A stretch of DNA of 64,000 bases from WHSW01 sp963729075 (GCA_963729075.1 CAVSMU010000019.1:97209-161208); one strand, 5' to 3'; positions 48,651 to 57,177 are shown, counted from the stretch's first letter. Numbers and translations are program-made. Notes: generated by a model from the sequence alone, not told the origin.

Positions 48651-50068
48651 GCCGTCGCCGAACCAAGATCGTGGCGACGATCGGCCCCGCCACCCGCACG
48701 GTGGAGACGATGGAGGAGCTGATCGACGCCGGGGTGGACGTCTTCCGGTTCAACTTCTCGCACGGCAGCCACGCGGAACACGCCGAGAACGTCGCCATGA
48801 CCCGCGAGGCGGCGAAGCGCAGCGGCAAGGAGGTCGGGATCCTCGGCGACCTGCCGGGCCCGAAGCTCCGCATCAGCGACGTCGAGGACGGGATGATCGG
48901 CTTGCAGTCGGGGAGCGACGTCACGCTCACGACCGAGCCCGTGATCGGCACCCCGGACCGGATCTCGGTCTCCTATGACGGCCTGCCGGCCGCGGTGGGG
49001 CCCGGCGACGAGGTCTACCTGGCCGATGGGCGCATCCGCCTGCGCGTGCGGGAGTGCGACGTGGCCGAGATCCGCTGCGCGGTCGAGGTCGGCGGCCGGA
49101 TCGCCTCGCACCAGGGTCTGAACGTGCCAGGGGCCGAGATGCCGCTGCCCGCCGCGGGCCGCGAGGACCTGGAATGGGTGGACTTCGCCGTCGAGCAGAA
49201 GATCGACCTGCTGGCCATCTCGTTCGTGCGCCGGGCGGAGGACATCACCCCGGTCGAGCGCCGGGTGCGGACGAGCGGCGCCGACATCCCGGTGATCGCG
49301 AAGATCGAGAAGCCGCAGGCGGCCGAGCGCGCGGAGGAGATCGTCAAGGCCGTCACCGCCGGGGTGATGATCGCCCGCGGCGACCTCGGCATCGAGCTGC
49401 CCATCGAGAAGGTGCCGATCGTCCAGCGCAAGCTGTTGGCCCTGGCCGGCCGGCACTCCGTGCCCTCGATCACCGCGACCCAGATGCTCGCCTCGATGGT
49501 GGCCTCGCCGCGCCCGACAAGGGCCGAGGTCTCGGACGTCGCCAGCGCCATCTTCCAGGGCACCGACGCGGTGATGCTGTCGGAGGAGACAGCGATTGGC
49601 GATTACCCGCTCGAGGCGGTGCGGATGATGGATCGGATCGCGCACGAGGTCGAGCCCGAGCTCCCTTACGACAATTGGGTCTTCAACCGGGCGAGCACAG
49701 ACCCCAGCGACGTCGCCAACTCGGTGGCCCGCGCCGCGGTCGCCTCGACCTACAACCTCGGTCTCGCCGCCCTTGTCGTCCCGACCCGCAGTGGGCGCAC
49801 CGCGCGGCTCGTCTCCTCGCACCGCCCCCGGCTTCCCGTGCTCGCGGTCTCGCCACGGATCGAGACCGTGCGGCGGCTGAACCTGCTCTTCGGCGTCCAG
49901 TGCGTGATCGCCGAGGACTGGAGCGGGATCACGGCGCTGCTCGACGAATGCGCGCGGCTCGCAAAGGAGTCCGGGGTGGCGGAGTCGGGAGATCTCATCG
50001 GGATCACGGCCGGGCTCCCCGACCTGGAGCTCGGGACGAACCTGTTCGAGGTCCACCGGGTGCCGTGA
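48647..50068 (+). CDS. pyk: Pyruvate kinase
   Basis: 473 aa from ATG 48647. RRRTKIVATIGPATRTVETM, then DVFRFNFSHGSHAEHAENVA start the barrel. GDLPGPKLRISDVEDGMIG leads into the B domain. IPVIAKIEKPQAAERAEEIV carries the catalytic Lys-Glu, VMIARGDLGIELPIEKVPIV the metal site, and ITATQMLASMVASPRPTRAE the signature. It makes pyruvate and ATP from phosphoenolpyruvate. The overlap with a P-type ATPase gene is an unusual pairing. Confidence 0.96.
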   Translation: MSRRRTKIVATIGPATRTVETMEELIDAGVDVFRFNFSHGSHAEHAENVAMTREAAKRSGKEVGILGDLPGPKLRISDVEDGMIGLQSGSDVTLTTEPVIGTPDRISVSYDGLPAAVGPGDEVYLADGRIRLRVRECDVAEIRCAVEVGGRIASHQGLNVPGAEMPLPAAGREDLEWVDFAVEQKIDLLAISFVRRAEDITPVERRVRTSGADIPVIAKIEKPQAAERAEEIVKAVTAGVMIARGDLGIELPIEKVPIVQRKLLALAGRHSVPSITATQMLASMVASPRPTRAEVSDVASAIFQGTDAVMLSEETAIGDYPLEAVRMMDRIAHEVEPELPYDNWVFNRASTDPSDVANSVARAAVASTYNLGLAALVVPTRSGRTARLVSSHRPRLPVLAVSPRIETVRRLNLLFGVQCVIAEDWSGITALLDECARLAKESGVAESGDLIGITAGLPDLELGTNLFEVHRVP

Positions 50069-50083
50069 GCGACGCGCCGGTGC

Positions 50084-50095
50084 GATGCTGAGCCC
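50084..50095 (+). promoter_or_regulatory. Leaderless-type -10 box of the cupin gene
   Basis: GATGCT (50084-50089), 6 nt, ATG 50096. Confidence 0.35.
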
Positions 50096-50737
50096 ATGAG
50101 CGGCGTCGAGCGCGGATGGACGAGCGAGAACCCGGTCACCGGCGAGCGCTCGATCGTGCTCGAGGCGCCGCAGGACAATCCGGCGCGGCGGCTGGTGGCC
50201 GAGCTGCACGTACGCCCCGGCGGCGCCGTCGCCGGGGAGCACCTGCACCCGGCGATCGTCGAACGCTTCGAGGTGATCGAGGGTCGTCTCGGCGTCAGCC
50301 TGGACGGGCGCCGCAGCAGCCTCGGCCCCGGAGGAGCGGTCGACGTGCCGCCGGGCCGCTGGCACGACTGGTGGCAGGAGGGCGACGAGAAGGCGATCGT
50401 GCGGGTCGAGGTCACTCCCGGCGACCGGTTCGTCGAGGTGATTCGCACCCTGTTCGGGCTCGCGATCGACGGCAGGACGAACGCCAAGGGCATGCCGAGC
50501 CCGCTGCAGCTGATCGCAATCGCCGCCGAGTTCGACGACGTCGTGATCTTCAGGCGCCCGCCGCGGCTCGTGCAGCGGCTCCTGTTCGGCGCCCTCGCGC
50601 CGCTCGCGCACGCCCGCGGCTACCGCGGCATCTATCCGCGCTACTCCGACGCGGGCTCGATGGGGAGCCCCGAGGACGCGCGGGAGGGGCGCCCGCTGAC
50701 GGCGCGGTTCGGCGACGGTGAGGGGCCGCCACGCTGA
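50096..50737 (+). CDS. Cupin-domain protein
   Basis: 213 aa. The cupin core is VAELHVRPGGAVAGEHLHPA, then IVERFEVIEGRLGVSLDGRR, then LGPGGAVDVPPGRWHDWWQE; the HxHx..E and late His give a metal site (GEHLHP, ERFE, RWH). The second half (RTLFGLAIDGRTNAKGMPSP, then LQLIAIAAEFDDVVIF) is helical and typical of actinobacterial cupin proteins of unknown function. The stop overlaps a CTG that seems to start the VanZ-like gene. Confidence 0.87.
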   Translation: MSGVERGWTSENPVTGERSIVLEAPQDNPARRLVAELHVRPGGAVAGEHLHPAIVERFEVIEGRLGVSLDGRRSSLGPGGAVDVPPGRWHDWWQEGDEKAIVRVEVTPGDRFVEVIRTLFGLAIDGRTNAKGMPSPLQLIAIAAEFDDVVIFRRPPRLVQRLLFGALAPLAHARGYRGIYPRYSDAGSMGSPEDAREGRPLTARFGDGEGPPR

Positions 50738-50763
50738 TCCGGTTCGCGGCGCCACTCGCGCTG

Positions 50764-51120
50764 ATGGCGCTGATCTTCTACCTCTCGGCCCAGGAGGCCG
50801 TCGGCCCCGACGTGCCCGGGTGGGTCCGGGTCGTCGCCCACTTCGGCGAGTACGCGCTGCTCGCGGCGCTCTGGGCCTGGGCACTGGGTCCGATGCTCGG
50901 CCGGCGCGCGCTCGCGGTCGCGGCCGCGGTGACGTTCCTCTACGCGCTCAGCGACGAGTACCACCAGAGCTTCGTCGAGGGGCGCGACGCCGACCCTCTC
51001 GACGTGCTCACTGACGCCGCGGGGATCGCGTTCGCGATCGGCGTCATCGCGGCGGCTCGCGCCCGCCCGGCAGGCCGAAGTCGCCGAACGGCTCGTCGCG
51101 CTCGCGTACCGCCTCCTTGA
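50764..51120 (+). CDS. VanZ-like membrane protein
   Basis: 118 aa from ATG 50764, or 128 from CTG 50734, which overlaps the cupin stop as CTGA and restores the missing first helix (LIRFAAPLALMALIFYLSAQ). VRVVAHFGEYALLAALWAWA and LYALSDEYHQSFVEGRDADP, then LDVLTDAAGIAFAIGVIAAA are the VanZ signature (HFxEY, DExxQ...R..D.xDv..n..G). Role unclear; the family is linked to teicoplanin resistance in one case only. The last ~25 codons overlap the opposite crotonase gene by 77 nt. Confidence 0.86.
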   Translation: MALIFYLSAQEAVGPDVPGWVRVVAHFGEYALLAALWAWALGPMLGRRALAVAAAVTFLYALSDEYHQSFVEGRDADPLDVLTDAAGIAFAIGVIAAARARPAGRSRRTARRARVPPP

Positions 51121-51967
51121 AGCCCGCCTCGGCGGCGCGATGGACGAAGTCGAAGCCCTCCTCGGTGTGCCGGGCGATCCCGTCGAAGAAGGTGCCCAGC
51201 ACCTGGGTCGAGTACAGCCCCTGGGCCGCGACCGACTGGTTGACGAGCAGCTTGTGCATGACGAGCTGATTGACCGGCAGCCGCGCGACCCGCTCGACCA
51301 GCGCCTCGAAGCGCGCGTCGAGCTCCGCTGCGGGCGCCGCCTCGTTCGCCAGCCCCCATTCCACCGCCTGGGCCCCCGTGATCGAATCCCCGGTGAGCAG
51401 GAGCCGCTTCGCCCGCGCCGGGCCGATCCGGTGCGCCCAAAGCGCGGTCGTCGGCACCCCCCAAACCCGTGCCGGCGGGTAGCCGATCTTGGCGACGTCC
51501 TCGACCACGAGCAGGTCGGAGCAAAGTGCCATGTCGGTGCCGCCGGCGACGCAGTAGCCGTGCACCTTGCAGATCACGGGCTTATCCGAGAAAAACAGGC
51601 TCATGAACCCGCGCACGTTTCGCGACATCATCTGGAAGTCGGTCACCGGGTCCCAGGTGCCGTCGGGGTCATGGTTCCGGGCGATCGTGGCCGGGTCCAG
51701 GGGCGAGCCGCTCGGGGTCTCCGCGTCACCGCCCTGCGCCGAGCCCATCCCCTCGGCCGAGGCCACCAGGTCGTAGCCGCCGCAGAAGCCCGAGCCGTTG
51801 CCGGCCAGCCCGATCACGTGGATCTCGGGGTCGAGATTCGCGCGCTCGACGCAGGCGGCGAGCTCGCGTGGCATCTCGAGGGTGATCCCGTTGCCGCGCT
51901 CGGGCCGGTCGAGGGTGATCCGCGCGATCCGCCCGTCGCGCGTGTACGTCATCGTCTCCAGCCCCAT
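51044..51967 (-). CDS. Enoyl-CoA hydratase/isomerase (crotonase) family protein
   Basis: 307 aa. IARITLDRPERGNGITLEMP, then IHVIGLAGNGSGFCGGYDLV (first oxyanion-hole strand) and VICKVHGYCVAGGTDMALCS (second), then DLLVVEDVAKIGYPPARVWG. It is longer than a minimal crotonase because of an insert with GSAQGGDAETPSGSPLDPAT and a C-terminal helix. It probably hydrates or isomerises enoyl-CoA in lipid or aromatic breakdown. The 3' end overlaps the VanZ-like gene. Confidence 0.92.
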   Translation of the reverse strand: MGLETMTYTRDGRIARITLDRPERGNGITLEMPRELAACVERANLDPEIHVIGLAGNGSGFCGGYDLVASAEGMGSAQGGDAETPSGSPLDPATIARNHDPDGTWDPVTDFQMMSRNVRGFMSLFFSDKPVICKVHGYCVAGGTDMALCSDLLVVEDVAKIGYPPARVWGVPTTALWAHRIGPARAKRLLLTGDSITGAQAVEWGLANEAAPAAELDARFEALVERVARLPVNQLVMHKLLVNQSVAAQGLYSTQVLGTFFDGIARHTEEGFDFVHRAAEAGFKEAVRERDEPFGDFGLPGGREPPR

Positions 51968-52011
51968 TGCGAGACGGAAGCTATAAGTGTTTGATGGTTC
52001 GAAGGTGATCG

Positions 52012-53148
52012 ATGGCCAAGGGTGAGTACACGACGGTCGAGGCGGCGGGTCGTGAGGTTCGACTCTCGAACCCGGCCAAGGTCTACTTCCCGAAGCCGAG
52101 CTGGACGAAGCTCGACATCGCCGAGTACTACCTCACGGTCGCCGACGCGGCCCTGGTCCACGTCCGCGAGCGCCCCACCGTGATGAAGCGGTTCGTCAAG
52201 GGGATCACGGAGAAGCCGATCTGGCAGAAGCGAGTGCCCCAGAAGCTCCCCGACTGGCTGCAGACGGCGACCGTGGCATTCCCGTCTGGCCGGACCGCCG
52301 AGGAGCTCGTCGCGAACGACGCCGCGCACCTCGTTTGGGCGGTGAACCTCGGCGTAATCGACTTCAACCCGTGGCCCGCCCGGCGCGCCGACCTCGAGCA
52401 CCCCGACGAGCTCCGCGTCGATCTCGACCCGACGCCGGGCGTCGAGTGGGACGCCGTGCGGCGCACCGCCCTCGTCGTCCGCGACGTGCTCGCCGAGAAC
52501 GGCCTCGACGGCTACCCGAAGACCTCCGGTTCCAAGGGAATCCATGTAAACGTCCGCATCGAGCCACGCTGGGACTTCCTCGAGGTCCGGCGGGCGGCGT
52601 TGGCGATGGCCCGAGAGGTCGAGCGCCGCGCCCCCGAACTGGCGACGACCAAGTGGTGGAAGGAGGAGCGCCACGGCGTCTTCGTCGACTACAACCAGAA
52701 CGCTCGCGACCGCACGGTCGCGTCCTGCTACTCCGTACGCCCAACGCCCGACGCCCGCGTCTCCTGTGCGTTGCGCTGGGACGAGGTCCCTGACGTCGAG
52801 CCCGGGGAGCTACGGCTGGACACGGTGCCGGAACGTCTCGGAGAGCTTGGCGACCCGGCCGCGGACATCGACGAGCGGCCGGGCTCACTGGACGAGCTGC
52901 TCGAGCTGGCGCGCCGCGACGAGGAGGAAGGACTGGGGGACGCGCCGTGGCCGCCGCACTTTCCGAAGCAGAAGGGGGAGCCGAAGCGCGTGCAGCCGAG
53001 CCGTGACCGTGACCGGCCAAGCCACCGCGGCCGCGCCGGGGACCCCCAGCCAGGCGGACCGCCCCCGGGCGTCAATCCCGGACTGCAGCGCGGCTTCGGT
53101 GCGAAGCCGCGAACAGGTCAGGGCCACGAGGAAGAGTTCGACGACTAG
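52012..53148 (+). CDS. ligD-pol: LigD-type polymerase domain (PolDom), stand-alone
   Basis: 378 aa. EVRLSNPAKVYFPKPSWTKL, then YLTVADAALVHVRERPTVMK, VWAVNLGVIDFNPWPARRAD, and ELRVDLDPTPGVEWDAVRRT with the metal-binding D-x-D. YPKTSGSKGIHVNVRIEPRW and HGVFVDYNQNARDRTVASCY are the further archaeo-eukaryotic primase motifs. It fills gaps and adds nucleotides in non-homologous end joining. The C-terminal ~80 residues are a charged, Pro-rich tail. Ku is not in the window. The ligase domain is a separate gene on the other strand 0.8 kb away. Confidence 0.94.
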   Translation: MAKGEYTTVEAAGREVRLSNPAKVYFPKPSWTKLDIAEYYLTVADAALVHVRERPTVMKRFVKGITEKPIWQKRVPQKLPDWLQTATVAFPSGRTAEELVANDAAHLVWAVNLGVIDFNPWPARRADLEHPDELRVDLDPTPGVEWDAVRRTALVVRDVLAENGLDGYPKTSGSKGIHVNVRIEPRWDFLEVRRAALAMAREVERRAPELATTKWWKEERHGVFVDYNQNARDRTVASCYSVRPTPDARVSCALRWDEVPDVEPGELRLDTVPERLGELGDPAADIDERPGSLDELLELARRDEEEGLGDAPWPPHFPKQKGEPKRVQPSRDRDRPSHRGRAGDPQPGGPPPGVNPGLQRGFGAKPRTGQGHEEEFDD

Positions 53149-53208
53149 GAAGGCGTGGCCGTCGACCCCGCCGGACCGAGGCTGGGCGCGGCGCGCAGCG
53201 GGCGCCGG

Positions 53209-53982
53209 CTACTCGAGGTCCTCGAGCGCGCCCTGAGCGGTCGCCAGCTCGGCCTGGCGCTCGGCGCGCTCGCGCTCGGCATCGTCGTGCGCTTCGCGGG
53301 CCGCGTCGAGTGCCTGCTCGGCGCGATAGAGGCGCTTGCCGGCCTCCTCGGCCCGCTTCTCCGCGGACTCGAGCGAGCGCGAGGCGCGGCGCACCGCGCG
53401 TTCGGCCTCCCGGCGGCGCGCGGCAACGCTCGGGCCGCGCCGCTGCGGGCGCTTGGCGGATCGCGTCGGCGCAGCGGGAAGCGCGGCGCCGAATCCGACC
53501 GCTTCACGGTCGCGCGTCACCCGGCCGGCGGCGAGCTCGTCTTGAAGCTCCTCGTCGCCCGCCACGGCCCGCAGGGTCTCGCGGGCTCGGTCCATGATCG
53601 CCGGGCCGGGACGGTCGGATCCCGCCAGCTCGTCGATCGCCTCCATCATCGCCTCGATCGCGGCCTGCTGGTCCGCCATCGCCTGCTTGAGCCTGTCGCT
53701 TCCGCCCCCGCTGAGGGCCGCGTCCTGAGCCTTGGCCAGGCGCTCCCCCGCCTGGAGCAGCCGCTTGGCCGCGCCCGGCTCGGCGCGCACGCCCTGATTG
53801 ACGAGCCAGACGGACCGGGGCGGCTTGCGCAGCTTGCGAACCCGCTCGGCGTCTGCTCGCTCACCGTCGTCGCGCAGGCGCTTCGCGAGCGCGTCGCGGC
53901 CGGCGGTGAACTCGTCGAACGGCAGCGAGTAGAGCTGGTCGATCTCCTTTTCGAGCGCACCCTTTGGCCGCCGCTTGGCCAT
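53209..53982 (-). CDS. Coiled-coil protein coupled to the LigD-type ligase, unknown function
   Basis: 257 aa from ATG 53982, overlapping the ligase stop by one base (TGATG). It starts MAKRRPKGALEKEIDQLYSL, then PFDEFTAGRDALAKRLRDDG, then RKLRKPPRSVWLVNQGVRAE, which looks like a compact conserved head. The last ~90 residues (AARRREAERAVRRASRSLES, then AEKRAEEAGKRLYRAEQALD) form a long coiled coil. Similar proteins beside ligases exist in actinobacteria, I believe, but I know no function. It may help hold DNA ends together; that is inference. Confidence 0.78.
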   Translation of the reverse strand: MAKRRPKGALEKEIDQLYSLPFDEFTAGRDALAKRLRDDGERADAERVRKLRKPPRSVWLVNQGVRAEPGAAKRLLQAGERLAKAQDAALSGGGSDRLKQAMADQQAAIEAMMEAIDELAGSDRPGPAIMDRARETLRAVAGDEELQDELAAGRVTRDREAVGFGAALPAAPTRSAKRPQRRGPSVAARRREAERAVRRASRSLESAEKRAEEAGKRLYRAEQALDAAREAHDDAERERAERQAELATAQGALEDLE

Positions 53983-54965
53983 CAGGCGTCGAGCTGCTCG
54001 AAGCGGCAGTCCGCCGGATCCTTGTCCTCCCGCCAGCGCAGCACCTTGGTCCCGTGGCGGATCCGGCCGGCGCTCACATGGTCGAAGCTCACCTCGACCA
54101 CGAGCTCCGGGCGCAGGCCGATCCACTCGAGATCGCGGTCGGCCGCCCAGCGGCTCGGCTCGGCCGAACCGCGCTCGCCGGTCTCGTACGGCCCCAGCTT
54201 GCCGACCAGGTCGCGCTTCTCCTGCGCCCTGAAGCCCGAGGTATGGCCGACAACGCGCAAGTCGTCGCCGTCGTAGAGGCCGAGGATCAGCGAGCCCACG
54301 GTGCCCTCCTCCTTGCCGGGCCGCCAGCCGACGACGACGCAGTCCGCGGTCCGCATGCGCTTGATCTTCACCATCCCCTTGCGTTCGCCCGGGCGGTAGG
54401 GAGCGTCGAGCTGCTTCGCGATCACCCCCTCGCCCGACTGCAGCCAGGCCTCGGCGTCGCCGGGGTCGGCGACCAGGGGCGTGACCTCGATCGAGCCCGC
54501 CGTCGGCAGCTTGCGCCGGCGCTTCGCCCCGGGCAGCCCGCCGACGAGCTCCTCGAGTGCCGCGCGGCGGTCCGCGAACGGCTCGGTCAGCAGCCGGGCG
54601 TCGTCGCGGGCGAGCAGGTCGAAGGCCCGGAACAGGGCCGGGGTCTTCTCGGCGAGCATCCGCACGCGCGACTCGGCCGGGTGCAGGCGGTTCTGGAGCG
54701 CGTCGAACTCCTCGCGCCCGTCGGTGTCGAGGATCACCAGCTCGCCGTCGATCACGTAGCTGCCGGCCGGGAAATCGAGCTCCGGGAAGTAGCGGGCCAG
54801 GGGCCGCCCGGTTCGCGACTGGAGGAAGAGATCCGTGCCGTCGACGAAGGCGAGGGCGCGGAAGCCGTCGTACTTCGGCTCGTACGCCCACCCCTGGTCC
54901 GTGGGCAGCTGCTTGCGCGAGAGGGCCAGCTGAGGCTTGACCGGGGGCTTGATCGGAAGGTCCAC
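53982..54965 (-). CDS. ligD-lig: ATP-dependent DNA ligase (LigD ligase domain type)
   Basis: 327 aa. WAYEPKYDGFRALAFVDGTD holds the nucleotidyl-transfer lysine (Lys31, KYDG). SYVIDGELVILDTDGREEFD is motif III, GVIAKQLDAPYRPGERKGMV motif IV, VKIKRMRTADCVVVGWRPG motif V. The OB domain ends EVSFDHVSAGRIRHGTKVLR. It seals breaks in the NHEJ path. GTG 54965 lies 6 nt from GAGACT, a -10 box that overlaps the box of the divergent LhgO-like gene. Confidence 0.95.
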   Translation of the reverse strand: MDLPIKPPVKPQLALSRKQLPTDQGWAYEPKYDGFRALAFVDGTDLFLQSRTGRPLARYFPELDFPAGSYVIDGELVILDTDGREEFDALQNRLHPAESRVRMLAEKTPALFRAFDLLARDDARLLTEPFADRRAALEELVGGLPGAKRRRKLPTAGSIEVTPLVADPGDAEAWLQSGEGVIAKQLDAPYRPGERKGMVKIKRMRTADCVVVGWRPGKEEGTVGSLILGLYDGDDLRVVGHTSGFRAQEKRDLVGKLGPYETGERGSAEPSRWAADRDLEWIGLRPELVVEVSFDHVSAGRIRHGTKVLRWREDKDPADCRFEQLDA

Positions 54966-54985
54966 ACGACTAGTCTCGCAGCGTG
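54963..54985. promoter_or_regulatory. Overlapping divergent leaderless promoters
   Basis: Plus: TAGTCT (54971-54976), 6 nt, GTG 54983. Minus: GAGACT (54977-54972), 6 nt, GTG 54965. The two -10 boxes share five base pairs and the two start codons are 17 nt apart, so only one polymerase can bind at a time. Confidence 0.5.
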
Positions 54986-56206
54986 CCGGCCGATCAGCCG
55001 CCCCGCGAGTGTGACGTCGTCGTCGTCGGCGCCGGAATCGTCGGCCTGGCCGTCGCGCGCGAGCTCGCCCTCCGCCACGACGCCCTACGCGTCGGGGTGC
55101 TCGAGCGCGAGCCGGCGATCGCCGCGCACCAGACCAGCCACTCGAGCGGCGTGATCCATGCCGGCATCTACTATCTGCCCGGATCGCTGAAGGCGCGGCT
55201 CTGCGTCGCCGGCGCCCGGGAGCTCTACGCCTACTGCGACGAGCGCGAGATCCCGGCGCGGCGCACCGGCAAGCTGATCGTCGCGACGGAGCCGACGGAG
55301 CTCGACCGGCTGGCCGAGCTCGAGCGGCGCGGCACCGAGAACGACGTCCCGGGACTCCGGCGCCTGGGGGCCGGCGAGCTACGCGAGGTCGAGCCGCACG
55401 TGGCCGGCATCGCGGGGCTGCACTCGCCCGCGACCGGGGTCGTGGACTTCGCGCGCGTGGCGGCCGCCTACGCCGACGACCTCGGGCGCGCCGGCGGCGG
55501 GGTCAGCGTCGACTGCGCGGTCGACCGCATCTCCGAGGACGGCGCCGGCGCTGCGGTCCACCACCGTCACGGGGCGACGCGCGCGCGGGTGGCCGTCGTC
55601 TGCGCCGGGGCGTGGTCCGACCGGCTCGCGGTCGCGGCGGGCGCGCCGGCGGAGCCCCGCATCGTGCCCTTTCGCGGCGGATACCTCCGCCTGCGAGACG
55701 AACGCTCTGACCTGATCCGGGCGAACGTCTATCCGGTGCCCGACCCCGACCTCCCGTTCCTGGGCGCCCACCTCACCCGGGGCCCCGACGGCAACGTCCT
55801 GCTGGGGCCGTCGGCGCTCCTGGTCGGGGCGCGCGACGCTTATGAGATCGCCCGCCTGCGCGCCGCCGACCTGCGCGACACCGCCGCCTGGCCCGGGACC
55901 TGGCGACTGATGCGGCGCTACTGGCGCACCGGCCTGGTCGAGCTCTCGCACGCGGCCTCCAAGCGGGCGTTCGTCCGCGAGGCGCAGCGCTTCGTACCCG
56001 AGTTGCGCCCCGGCGACTTCGTCGCCGGCCCGTCGGGGATCCGCGGCCAGGCGGTCGCCCGCGACGGCTCGCTGGTCGACGACTTCGTCTACTCGCGCAC
56101 GGAGCGCGCGCTGTACGTCCGCAACGCCCCCTCACCGGCCGCGACGTCCTCGCTCCCCCTGGGGCGCCTGATCGCCGACGAGGTCGAGCCGCTGCTCGGG
56201 GGCTGA
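54983..56206 (+). CDS. lhgO: FAD-dependent L-2-hydroxyglutarate oxidase (LhgO-like)
   Basis: 407 aa. CDVVVVGAGIVGLAVARELA is the FAD Rossmann loop. AHQTSHSSGVIHAGIYYLPG and SLKARLCVAGARELYAYCDE are the LhgO family signature. VVDFARVAAAYADDLGRAGG and FVAGPSGIRGQAVARDGSLV follow. LhgO oxidises L-2-hydroxyglutarate to 2-oxoglutarate, passing electrons to the membrane quinone pool; closely related proteins exist, so the substrate is probable, not certain. Confidence 0.9.
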   Translation: MPADQPPRECDVVVVGAGIVGLAVARELALRHDALRVGVLEREPAIAAHQTSHSSGVIHAGIYYLPGSLKARLCVAGARELYAYCDEREIPARRTGKLIVATEPTELDRLAELERRGTENDVPGLRRLGAGELREVEPHVAGIAGLHSPATGVVDFARVAAAYADDLGRAGGGVSVDCAVDRISEDGAGAAVHHRHGATRARVAVVCAGAWSDRLAVAAGAPAEPRIVPFRGGYLRLRDERSDLIRANVYPVPDPDLPFLGAHLTRGPDGNVLLGPSALLVGARDAYEIARLRAADLRDTAAWPGTWRLMRRYWRTGLVELSHAASKRAFVREAQRFVPELRPGDFVAGPSGIRGQAVARDGSLVDDFVYSRTERALYVRNAPSPAATSSLPLGRLIADEVEPLLGG

Positions 56207-56211
56207 GCCGC

Positions 56212-56223
56212 CATGATGCCCGG
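56212..56223 (+). promoter_or_regulatory. Leaderless-type -10 box of the SIS gene
   Basis: CATGAT (56212-56217), 6 nt, ATG 56224. It sits in the 17-nt gap after the LhgO-like gene. Confidence 0.35.
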
Positions 56224-57177
56224 ATGAGCGAGTCCGCGATGCGAAAGGCGATGTGGTCGCAGCCCGACGAGCTGCGCCGCTTGCTCGACGATCCGGAGCC
56301 CGCCCTGCGGGCGGCCGAACGGCTGCGCGGCCGCGCGATCGCGCTGGTCGGCATCGGCACGAGCTGGCACGCGGCGCACCACGGCGCGTGGCTGCTCGGC
56401 GGAGCCGGCGTCCACGCCCGAGCCGCGCACGCCGCGAACCTCGCGCCGTACGGCGTCGGGTTCGAGGCTGCCGACGGTGTGGTCGTCCTCAGCCACACCG
56501 GCTCGACCGGCTACACGGCGCAGATGCTGGGCCGCGCGCGCGACGCCGGCGCCGCGACCGTGTCCATCTCGGCGATCGGGGCCGGCGGCGACGTCGAGAC
56601 CGTCGCGCCCGAGGCGTCCTACGCCTACACCTCGAGCCACACGGCGGCGCTGCTGCGCCTGGCGCAGATCGCGACCGCGCTCGGCGCCGAGCTCGGCGAG
56701 CTCGGCGGGATCCCCGACCGGGTCGCGGCGGTGCTCGCGCGTCCGGCGCCCCTGGTCGGCGAGCCGCGGCGGCTGCTCGAGCTCATCGGGGCCGGCCCGA
56801 ACGCGTGGACGGCGCAGGAGGGCGCGCTCAAGGTCCGCGAGGCCTCCTACGTCGCCGCCGAGGGCCTCAACGCCGAGCAGTTCTTCCACGGGCCGAGCGT
56901 CGCCCTCGACGAGCGCGACACCCTCGTGGTGCTCGACGGCGGCGGGCCGATGGCCGCTCGCGTCGAGTCGATCGCGGCGGCGGTCGAGGTCACGGGCGCG
57001 GGCGTGGTGCGGTTCGCCGAGCGGGACCTCGGCGAGCCGCTCTCCGTATTCGCGCTCACGACGGTCGTCCAGCGGATCGCCCTCGATCTGGCCGAGGCGC
57101 GCGGCGTGAGCCCCGACCGGTTCCGCTACGAGGAGGACCCGGACCGCGAGCGGGCGTTCGAGTCCGTCGGGTTCTGA
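56224..57177 (+). CDS. SIS-domain sugar phosphate-binding protein (GlmS isomerase-like)
   Basis: 317 aa with two SIS domains and no glutaminase domain. AIALVGIGTSWHAAHHGAWL, then GVVVLSHTGSTGYTAQMLGR (phosphate loop), and in the second half GPNAWTAQEGALKVREASYV, then AAEGLNAEQFFHGPSVALDE, which match the isomerase part of GlmS (E-x-A-L-K-x-x-E, E-x-F-x-H-G-P). It could deaminate or isomerise an amino sugar phosphate (AgaS/FrlB style). Confidence 0.9.
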   Translation: MSESAMRKAMWSQPDELRRLLDDPEPALRAAERLRGRAIALVGIGTSWHAAHHGAWLLGGAGVHARAAHAANLAPYGVGFEAADGVVVLSHTGSTGYTAQMLGRARDAGAATVSISAIGAGGDVETVAPEASYAYTSSHTAALLRLAQIATALGAELGELGGIPDRVAAVLARPAPLVGEPRRLLELIGAGPNAWTAQEGALKVREASYVAAEGLNAEQFFHGPSVALDERDTLVVLDGGGPMAARVESIAAAVEVTGAGVVRFAERDLGEPLSVFALTTVVQRIALDLAEARGVSPDRFRYEEDPDRERAFESVGF

